A stretch of 11,322 bases of DNA from CBDUBS01 sp965365445 (lineage in GTDB: Bacteria > Bacteroidota > Rhodothermia > Rhodothermales > DASSAV01). The translations under genes were made by a program, and so were the position numbers. Position 1 is the stretch's first letter, and each line of letters begins with the position of its first letter. This document shows, piece after piece, positions 1-7,100 of this stretch. The DNA is taken from the NCBI GenBank assembly GCA_965365445.1, contig CBDUBS010000113.1:1-11322 (forward strand), read 5' to 3'. The notes beneath the pieces were generated by a model that worked only from the letters and a program-made list of their open reading frames with translations, was not told where the DNA came from and did no database searches.

Positions 1-709
1 GACCGCCGCAAAAGCCACGTTTGGCCCGCTCGATCCGAACAGCCGGTACTACTGGCGCGTGCGTGCGGCGGCGGGGAACAGCCGGAGCGCCTGGTCGGCG
101 GTGCAGACGTTTCTTACCACGCCGGCCGCACCGGGAGTCGTAGCCCTCTCCACGCCTGCCAATGGCGCTGCGGGCCTGCGAGCCCGGGTCGAGATGACGT
201 GGCAAAATCTCTCGTACGTTTCCGGATACCATCTGCAGGTGGCAAACAATCCGATGTTTGCCGATCCGGTCGTGAACGACTCCAGCCTTACGGAATCCCG
301 ATACGAGGTCAATCCCTTGCCCTACACGACCACGTTTTACTGGCGAGTTCGTGCGCTTTCGCCGAGCGGGAAGGGGCCGTGGTCCGGGACCTTTTCGTTC
401 TCGACGGGCACAGGTACATCCGCCCAGGACGAAGGCGACCTCCCGACGGAGTTTGCCCTCCTGCAAAATTACCCGAACCCCTTCAACCCTTCCACCATTA
501 TTCGCTTCGACCTGGCCGCATCGGCGGACGTTACGCTCGCCGTATACGACCTGCAGGGACGCACCGTCGAGCGGATCGTAGCCGGAGCCTACCCGGCCGG
601 GAGGTTTTCCGTGGAATGGAACGCAAAGAACCTTCCGAGCGGGGTGTATTTTTACCGGCTGACCGCAGGTGACTACACGGCCGTACGCAAGCTGACGCTG
701 CTCCGGTAA
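1..709 (+). CDS. Secreted fibronectin type III-like protein with T9SS type A sorting domain (3' end, partial)
   Basis: The reading frame is open from base 2 to a TAA at 707-709, so this is the last 235 residues of a longer protein whose start lies outside the window. An internal GTG at 59 is not a credible start because coding similarity continues upstream. Two tandem FN3-like units are visible: the tail of one (YYWRVRAAAGNSRSAWS, about residues 16-32) and a complete second one (about 39-137) ending FYWRVRALSPSGKGPWSG. A short acidic linker leads to a C-terminal domain (about 148-235) with NYPNPFNPST, VYDLQGR, PSGVYFYRLTAG and a final RKLTLLR. This FlgD-Ig-like fold is the type A sorting signal of T9SS cargo, normally removed after outer-membrane passage. 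I infer an extracellular or surface-attached protein. The FN3 units suggest binding or spacer roles, and any catalytic part would be upstream of the window. Confidence 0.9.
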   Translation, partial: TAAKATFGPLDPNSRYYWRVRAAAGNSRSAWSAVQTFLTTPAAPGVVALSTPANGAAGLRARVEMTWQNLSYVSGYHLQVANNPMFADPVVNDSSLTESRYEVNPLPYTTTFYWRVRALSPSGKGPWSGTFSFSTGTGTSAQDEGDLPTEFALLQNYPNPFNPSTIIRFDLAASADVTLAVYDLQGRTVERIVAGAYPAGRFSVEWNAKNLPSGVYFYRLTAGDYTAVRKLTLLR

Positions 710-729
710 CGGAATGGCTGAAAACTGAA

Positions 730-763
730 AACCGGCTCCCGATATACACTTCGGGAGCCGGTT
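730..763. terminator. Bidirectional hairpin terminator between convergent genes
   Basis: A perfect 13-bp stem (AACCGGCTCCCGA at 730-742, its complement at 751-763) with an 8-base loop lies in the 76-base gap between the stop of the plus-strand gene (709) and the stop of the minus-strand gene (786). On the minus strand it is followed by a T-rich run (TTTTCAGTTTTC); on the plus strand by CGTTT. The placement and symmetry fit a terminator shared by both transcripts. Confidence 0.85.
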
Positions 764-785
764 CGTTTACACGCCTGCCGTCCGT

Positions 786-2165
786 TTACCGGAGCAGCAC
801 CATCGTACGCGTCTGCGCCTGCCCGCCGAATTCCAGTCGGTACAGGTACGTGCCGCTGGCTACATTGCTGCCCTGCGCATTGGCGCCGTTCCAGCGCAGG
901 GTATGTTTTCCGGCTTCCTGACGCCCCTCGAACAGGTCGGTCACCTTACGTCCAAGGGCATCGTAAATGCTCAACCGGACCTGACCCGCCTGCGGCAACT
1001 GGTAGGCGATCACGGTTTCGGGATTGAACGGGTTCGGATAGTTGGAGAACAACTCGAAGCGTTCCGGCAACGCATCCTCTTCCGCATCCACGCCTACGCG
1101 GACCTGCATCCCCGATGCAGCGTCGATGTACACCGTCATCGTTTCCTGTCCGCTGAGGGCGGCATACTTCAGTTTCCAGACCGGCCGGAGGCTATCGCCG
1201 GGGAACAGGCCGCGGGCCAGTTCGGCGCTCACGAAAGACCCCAGCGAATCGTCACGATACATGGCTTCGGCGTCGGAAGCCTGCATTACGAGTTTATCGC
1301 TGTCGATGAAGCCGGTCGGCAGTGCCCTCTTCGACGGCATCATGTCCGGCGGAGCGGCGTAAACCAGCAACCCATCGACCACGTAGTACTCTTGATACCG
1401 ATTCAGATTCTGGGAGTAAAACGTGTACCCCCATAACAGCGACTGACCCCCGGTGTTCAGGTCCGGAAGGACGGTGCGCACCTGCACCAGCGCAGCGTCG
1501 GCGGCCAATTCCACCGATTCCTGCTGCGCTCGGGCCAGACCGCTCTTGGCCGTTCGCGGCTCCAGATCGACGGCATTTCCGCTCTGCGCATCCACCAGAT
1601 ACACACGGTACGCTCCGGTAGCCCGGGAAGCATACGTAACTACCCAGAACGACGGCGAAGCATCCAGGCCCTCGAACCCGACCGCCTCGGGAAGCCGGAC
1701 GAGGTAAGCCGAAACAACCGTTTGCGAACCAGTGGTCCGAAAGTCCAGCCCGCCGTTCCGTTCGGCAGCGGCTATGGCAACGTCCGAGTCGATGAAGGAG
1801 GTCGGCAGTGCGATCGGATTGAATGCAGTGGGAAGCATGGACAGCAAGAAACGCCCCCCGGTGAGCCCGGCCGGTGCGGCGACGACCTGATCCCCCTGCC
1901 GGATGACCAGGATAGGTGTTTTCGTATCGGTGGTCAGAAACAGGTACAACCATGAATCCGACACCCCGAAATCCGGTGAGATGTCACTCGAAGTGACGGC
2001 TACCAGGCGGGCCTCCGGATCGACCGCTCGGGCCACTTCCCGGACGCGATCGATCTGGGTGCGGGCGGTAGATTCGCCGGTTTGCGCATGGGCCGTCCCT
2101 GCGCCGAAGAGGCAGGCGGCCATCAAACCGGCATATAACGATTTTCGTACGGTATCATTCCACAT
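786..2165 (-). CDS. Secreted T9SS cargo protein with two PepSY-like repeats
   Basis: A 459-residue protein starting at ATG 2165, preceded by a strong Shine-Dalgarno AAAGGAG (2172-2178) with 6 bases between. Residues 1-27 form a signal peptide with a probable cut after A27 (TAHA/QTG). The C-terminus (about 366-459) is a T9SS type A sorting domain: NYPNPFNPET at 375-384, YDALGRKV, ASGTYLYRLEFGG, TMVLLR. The body is an internal duplication, about 34-200 and about 216-357. Each copy carries an ALPT(S/G)FIDSD motif (119-128 and 281-290) followed about 65 residues later by W-x-V/L-x-Y and VY(L/I)VDA-x-SG or VYIDAASG (188-196, 345-352). That last pattern resembles the end of PepSY-type domains, which in other proteins are often protease-inhibitory, but the resemblance is by eye only. 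I see no catalytic residues. It has its own transcription unit, with terminators on both sides. Confidence 0.85.
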   Translation of the reverse strand: MWNDTVRKSLYAGLMAACLFGAGTAHAQTGESTARTQIDRVREVARAVDPEARLVAVTSSDISPDFGVSDSWLYLFLTTDTKTPILVIRQGDQVVAAPAGLTGGRFLLSMLPTAFNPIALPTSFIDSDVAIAAAERNGGLDFRTTGSQTVVSAYLVRLPEAVGFEGLDASPSFWVVTYASRATGAYRVYLVDAQSGNAVDLEPRTAKSGLARAQQESVELAADAALVQVRTVLPDLNTGGQSLLWGYTFYSQNLNRYQEYYVVDGLLVYAAPPDMMPSKRALPTGFIDSDKLVMQASDAEAMYRDDSLGSFVSAELARGLFPGDSLRPVWKLKYAALSGQETMTVYIDAASGMQVRVGVDAEEDALPERFELFSNYPNPFNPETVIAYQLPQAGQVRLSIYDALGRKVTDLFEGRQEAGKHTLRWNGANAQGSNVASGTYLYRLEFGGQAQTRTMVLLR

Positions 2166-2206
2166 AGGGTACTCCTTTATAACTGATTCACAGGAAGATT
2201 CGCCGG

Positions 2207-2240
2207 ATAAAGCGAGAGCCGGGCTTTTCCGACCCTCGCT
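2207..2240 (-). terminator. Terminator of the ferritin-like operon
   Basis: Read on the minus strand, AGCGAGGGTCGG pairs with CCGGCTCTCGCT (12 bp with two G-T wobbles, loop AAAAGC), then TTTAT. It sits 55 bases past the stop of the second ferritin-like gene and just upstream of the ribosome-binding site of the next gene. A smaller perfect 6-bp hairpin (GCCGGA/TCCGGC, 2265-2281) lies between it and the stop codon. Confidence 0.6.
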
Positions 2241-2294
2241 GATCCGTCAACCGGTATCGGGCGAGCCGGAATGCATCCGGCGCCGCACCGACGA

Positions 2295-3077
2295 TCACGC
2301 GAGGAACAGGCCGGCTATGGCGAGCACCTGTTCCATCGTCAGCGGCTCGTCGAAGGCTTCCGTGATGATCTCTCGCGACAGGGGCGAGATCGTTGTAAGA
2401 TCAACTCCTCCCTGCACGACATTTTCTTCCCCGTTATATACGGGCTGCAAGGCCGGCACGTTGGTCTGGTTCAGCGTTATCCAGGCATCCGGCATGGCAT
2501 TGCCCGGCCCTCTCAACCGCCGTACTTGCGCGGCATGACGCGCCTCTACGGAGTGAATCTGCAAGGCCGTCGTCAGGATGGCGTCGTTTTCCATCAGCTT
2601 GGCGGCCTGGCCTTTGTACGCTCTTACGCCGGTATCCTCGAATCCCTGCGATAGGGCAAGAAACGTCGGGTAGTCCGTAAAGGGGGCGAACGTACCTTTC
2701 GACGTAAAATCGAACGTAGGCTTGGCCACGGCCGAAGCACCCAGCACGCTCTTTAGCAGGGCTACGTGCGCATCCTCGTGCTTGGAGATCTGCTGGAAAA
2801 TCGGCCTCGTCTGCGCCGGGATCAAACCGGATGCGGCAAGGCCCTTCTGGTAGTACTCCGCTTCCAGGTATTCGAGCGTGAGCGCGAAATTCAGTACGTC
2901 CCGTATCTGCTGCGGGATCGCCTGTCCGAAGGCGTCGCGGGAAAGTACGCCGAGCGCTACCGGAATGGAGGCGGCTGCCAGTCCGATCCCGACTTTCGTC
3001 AGGGCGTCGCCGTGGGATGTTAACTCCGCCGTCAGTTCGGGGTCGATGGCGTCGGAAATGGGTCTATCGTTGGTCAT
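2295..3077 (-). CDS. Ferritin-like domain protein (Ferritin_2 type), second gene of pair
   Basis: A 260-residue protein from ATG 3077. I prefer this start over an in-frame GTG at 3086 (263 residues; numbering below uses that longer form) because GGTGA lies 5 bases before the ATG, while nothing resembling a Shine-Dalgarno precedes the GTG. The four-helix ferritin-like signature is complete: LEYLEAEYYQ (71-80), KHEDAHVALLK (102-112), GFEDTGVRAYKG (148-159) and HSVEARHAAQVR (178-189). The glutamates and the two E-x2-H motifs are typical di-metal ligands. The family (Ferritin_2, which includes desiccation-related proteins) has no firmly established reaction; metal binding or oxidative-stress protection is inferred. 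Residues 31-54 look like the hydrophobic core and end of an export signal (KVGIGLAAASIPVALGVL, then DAFGQ), but no twin arginine precedes them. It follows its paralogue by 14 bases, so co-translation is likely. Confidence 0.85.
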   Translation of the reverse strand: MTNDRPISDAIDPELTAELTSHGDALTKVGIGLAAASIPVALGVLSRDAFGQAIPQQIRDVLNFALTLEYLEAEYYQKGLAASGLIPAQTRPIFQQISKHEDAHVALLKSVLGASAVAKPTFDFTSKGTFAPFTDYPTFLALSQGFEDTGVRAYKGQAAKLMENDAILTTALQIHSVEARHAAQVRRLRGPGNAMPDAWITLNQTNVPALQPVYNGEENVVQGGVDLTTISPLSREIITEAFDEPLTMEQVLAIAGLFLA

Positions 3078-3091
3078 GGAGTTCACCGGGA

Positions 3092-3829
3092 TCAGGAAGT
3101 GGGAAGATTGGCGGCGGAAACGCGGGTAACGATGAACGGATCGGCCATGGCGAGCACATCCTTCGGATTGCGCGCGACATCCAGGCCGTTCTCATCCACT
3201 ACGTCATCGCCCGCGAAGTACGTGGAGTTGGGACGAATCAGGTCCCGGATGGCCGAGGCGTGGCGTGCTTCCACCGAGACGATCTTGCCGGCGAGCAACA
3301 GGTAGCCGGGGTCCATGAGCAGCTTACCCGCCCCGTTGTACGCCGAGACGCCGAGGTCCTCGAAAACGCGGGCCGTACCCAGCACGCTGTTTCGGCTGCC
3401 GAAGTTGATCTGGCTGAAATCGACCTGCAACGCCGGTATAGCCTGGCTGCCGAGCGCGGCTTTCAGAAAATCCCGGTGGATCACTTCATGATCGCGCAGG
3501 TCGGTGAGTACGCGTTTCTCCTCATCGGTGGCGCCGGGGTAAAAGTTGTTGGCGACCCGGCTGTAAAAAGCGGCTTCGAGCTGCTCCAGGGCATACGCGT
3601 AGTTGAGCACGCCGATATCGCCGGAGCCCAGATCCACTACATCGCCGTCGGCGCCGCCGCCGGGTAAACCGAACAATACATCGCAGCCGGCCATGCTGCC
3701 GGCTACACCCGCTACGAAAAGACCTCCGGTAAATCGTCGGATGAACTCCCGGCGGGAGTTTCTTCCGCCCGCAGAAGGGTCTTCCTGCACGGCGGGTTGA
3801 GGGGGCATGGTAACCGTCCTGTTCCTCAT
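3092..3829 (-). CDS. Tat-exported ferritin-like domain lipoprotein, first gene of pair
   Basis: A 245-residue protein from ATG 3829, with GAGG about 5 bases upstream. The N-terminus carries a twin-arginine motif SRREFIRR (25-32), a short hydrophobic stretch (GGLFVAGVAGSMA) and a lipobox-like AGSMAGC ending at C49. This points to Tat export and lipid anchoring on the periplasmic side. The ferritin-like helices have the same ligand pattern as the downstream gene: LEQLEAAFYS (81-90), DHEVIHRDFLK (113-123), VFEDLGVSAYNG (155-166) and VSVEARHASAIR (184-195). A Gly/Asp-rich linker (about 55-70) separates anchor and domain. An alternative start at M8 (ATG 3808) keeps the Tat signal. Pairing of two Ferritin_2 genes suggests a hetero-oligomer; this is inference. 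Metal and substrate are unknown. Confidence 0.87.
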   Translation of the reverse strand: MRNRTVTMPPQPAVQEDPSAGGRNSRREFIRRFTGGLFVAGVAGSMAGCDVLFGLPGGGADGDVVDLGSGDIGVLNYAYALEQLEAAFYSRVANNFYPGATDEEKRVLTDLRDHEVIHRDFLKAALGSQAIPALQVDFSQINFGSRNSVLGTARVFEDLGVSAYNGAGKLLMDPGYLLLAGKIVSVEARHASAIRDLIRPNSTYFAGDDVVDENGLDVARNPKDVLAMADPFIVTRVSAANLPTS

Positions 3830-4095
3830 TACTACCTCGTCATTAGAGTTGATGAACGGAGAAGCAGCCCCCTTGCATGATCGGTGTCATGATTGTAAGC
3901 GACCTGCATCTATCTCCACTAATACCTTCATGGTACATTCATATTGGCTGAAAATCAGCGCCGTAAAGTAACCATCATGTTATGTATATGGTTTTTTATC
4001 ACTTAGCAAGTTCTTACCAGATGTTTTGTAAGGCTCCTGAACGCTTTGACACGGGTCCTGGCAGCGAATGCATCATGTGCGTCGCGCATAGACAC
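3830..4095. promoter_or_regulatory. AT-richer spacer with dyads, probable control region of the ferritin-like operon
   Basis: This 266-base gap holds no convincing gene. It is clearly more AT-rich than its surroundings, especially 3940-4025. Visible dyads are CATGA-n6-TCATG (3876-3891, about 50 bases before the start codon), GCTGA-n3-TCAGC (3947-3959) and AACCAT-n12-ATGGTT (3970-3993, next to a T6 run). A weak sigma70-like candidate on the minus strand is TTGCTA (4004-4009) with TACATA (3981-3986), 17 bases apart. It matches consensus poorly, and I do not see a clear Bacteroidota-type TAnnTTTG element. Taken together this is a plausible promoter/operator region, but no single site is secure. 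Confidence 0.35.
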
Positions 4096-4135
4096 AAAAA
4101 GGCCCCGATGCTCTTTCAGCACCGGGGCCTTTTTT
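4096..4135 (-). terminator. Strong intrinsic terminator of the giant surface-protein gene
   Basis: AAAAAGGCCCCG (4096-4107) pairs with CGGGGCCTTTTT (4123-4134), with a further inner TGCT/AGCA stem and loop CTTTC. Read on the minus strand it ends in a T5 tract, 27 bases after the TAA at 4163-4165. The symmetric A and T tracts would let it also stop plus-strand transcription, isolating the ferritin-like operon's control region. Confidence 0.92.
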
Positions 4136-4162
4136 GGAACCTACTCTATATAAGAGTCAGGC

Positions 4163-7100
4163 TTACTTCACCAGCGTCATCCGACCGGTCTGGATCTTCG
4201 TGGCGTTCGCCATCTTGGCGGTTACGCGGTAGAGATACGTACCGGAGGAGAGGTTGGAAGCGTCGAGCATGACCGAACGGCTCGCACCGGCGGCGATCGA
4301 CTGCACCGGCACCGTCATGACACGGCGGCCGAGCATGTCGATAACTTCAATGCTGACCTCGGCGGTGGCCGGGAGATCGAAGTTGATCGTCGTGGACGGA
4401 TTGAACGGGTTCGGATAGTTGCCCTTCAGCGTGAACTCCGTCGGGAGGTCGCTGTCGGCAAGCTCAACATCCGTGGTGATCTGGGCAACGTACTTCTGGC
4501 CGTTGGCGTCGAACGCTACAACCTGAACGCCCGTCGCGCCGGCCGCCATCGGAGCTACGAGGACGGTGAAGGTTTCCCCTTCTTTGCCTTCGAGCGCGAA
4601 GCGATAGACGTTGATGAGCTGGTTGTTGGCGTCGGCGTTCTCGACCGAGAGAACGAGCGCTCCAGGAGCGATGTTCCAGTAGCCCGTAGCCTGATTGAAC
4701 ATGAGGTTGTTCGCGAATTTGCGCGCAACCGCGTTGTTCATCATTTCATTCAGTTCCGTGATATCCACGGCCGGGCCGCCCGGTACGGCATGGTAGAAGA
4801 ACGCCTCCATGTTGTCGGAGTCGTTGGCTTCTTCACGCGCATCGGCTTTGGTGAACAGCGTGACCGGGACGTTGTCCGTGGTCGCGACGGTTCCGGAGAG
4901 GATGAACACGTTGGCGCCGTTCTGGGCGAGGTTGACCCGGTTCGTCATGAGCGGGCTGGCCGTCGTCGTGTCGGCGCCGGAGGCGAACACGCGGATCGTT
5001 GCCGAGGCGGGCAGCGTCGTGAAGGACGTCGCCTGCAGATACGGCAGGGTCACCATCGTGAAGCCGTTGATGTAAACGTCAACCTTGCCCTGAGCGGCAT
5101 CCGGGATGGCGTTGATGATCTGAACGCTGGCAACCGGACCGGCTACCGGGTTCTGACCGATGACGATCGGATCGAGGTTGCCCTGCGAAGCGACGGTAAG
5201 AACCATCGTAAGCGGGAACATCGACTGGTTGGTCGTCGACCACAGCTGGACACCTTCCTGAATCAGGGTGGGGATGCCGTCGATGTAGTCATTCGGGTTG
5301 AACGTATCGTCCGGGCCGCCGACCGCGAGGTCGTACGTGCCGGCCAGACGCCACGGGCCCGTGGTGGTCACCGCACCGTTGGCGCAGGAGCCGGGGGCGG
5401 CGATGATGCGCAGACGGTCGATGTCGTTGATGCCGACCAGACCCTGCACACCCAGACGGATGTTCGGGTTGAGGGCCGGGTTCTGGTTGAACGTTACGCA
5501 CCAGGCAGCCTGAGCCTTGCGGTTCAGCGCCAGGTTGATGTTCTGATCGCGAGAGATCGCCGGGGTATTGATCGGCAGACCGTCGTTGCTCTCCGGCATG
5601 ACACCCCAGGCGCTCACGGTAACATTACGCGTGTTGCCGAGGTTGTTGGGGAGTTGCAGGGTGAGCGGACGGAAGTACTGCGCTTCGGCCGTCTCGATAC
5701 CGACCGGGAAGCGGTAGCCGCTTTCGACTTCGCCGCCGGTAGTGCCGCCCTGTACGATGTCGCGGTTCAGGAAGCCTTCAACGAAGCTGTTGGCTCCGCC
5801 GAAAATGATGGCGCCGAACACGACGTCGTTGGCAATGATCTGATCGCGGACCGGGTTCTCCACATACAGCGTGTTGGCGCCGGTCTCGATGTTACCCTCG
5901 ACGAGAGCCAGCTGGCCCGTCGTGAGGTTTTCTTCTTCCATGCTGATGTAGCCGGCTCCCACGTGGAGATTCGACAACAGCACCACGTCTTTCGAAATGT
6001 CCGTCGTCGTCTTCGCGATGCCGAAGTTGTGCAACCAGGCGGCGCGGCTCATACGCTGGAACACATTCTGCACGTCGTTGCCGTCCATGACGAACGCGCC
6101 GCGCAGGATGTTGATGGCGCCGGTGCCGAGGCTGGTCACCACGTTCTCCGCCGTGACGGTTTCGGCCGTGCCTTCGAGGCGCAGATCGCCGCCCACGTAG
6201 ATCAGGGCGCCGCCGTCGTTGAGCAGGTCGGCCGTCTCACGCTGCGTGAAGTCGTCCATCACATCGTAGGAGAAGTGCGCCACACTGCGGCGGCTTACCA
6301 GCTCCGCGAAGGTCGGCGAGCAGGACGGCAGGTACTGGCTGCTGCCGCCCGGCGCCCCGTAGAGCAACTGGTACAACCACGTCAGATCTTCTGGATCCGG
6401 GGTGGCGCTCATTGACGTCGGGATGCAAAGGCTGGTAGCCGGACCCGTGTAGAAGTCCTCCCAGTCGTCGTTGATCTCATTGAAGTACACTTCACCGTTT
6501 ACATGCGTGAAGTCGCCGCGGAAGTTCAGCACGCCCTGAAGAATCTGCTGATTCGACGTAACGATGCCTTCGAAAACCGTCGTCGTGGCCGGATTGTCAT
6601 CCACCGTAAACGGATCGGCGGCATTCAGAGAGACGTTCAGGCGAGCAGTGGCGCTGCCTTTGTTCACCTCAACCGAGGGCACGTTCACACTCGTCACCCG
6701 AACATTGTTCGCAATGTCGAGGCGGATGTAACCCAACAGGTTGCTGACGCCGGTGCCCGTAAACCGGACGAGACCGGACTCGGGGGAGGCGGAGATAACC
6801 TGACCTTTGTAGAAATTGGCAACCGTGCCGGCCACAGCGACGGGCAGACGGTAGTTGCCGATATCCTGACCAAAGAACAGGAGATCGTTCAGCGGGTCGA
6901 TTCCCGGAACGACCGGGGACGTACGGACGTCGCGGACCGGACCGTTGATCACGAGATCGCCGGAGAGGTCGAGGACGTACGCGCCGATGTTCAGCGTGCC
7001 GTTGAGCGCATTCACGTTCACGGCCTGACGGTCGGCGGCCAGCATCACGTTGCCGTGAGCGCCGGCGATGTCGAAGTAGTTCCGCAGAACCACGTCGCCT

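Noticed and set aside
903..1436. A 177-codon plus-strand open frame inside the PepSY-like gene
   Set aside because: Same codon-aligned antisense effect; the opposite strand encodes a complete secreted protein with signal peptide and sorting domain.
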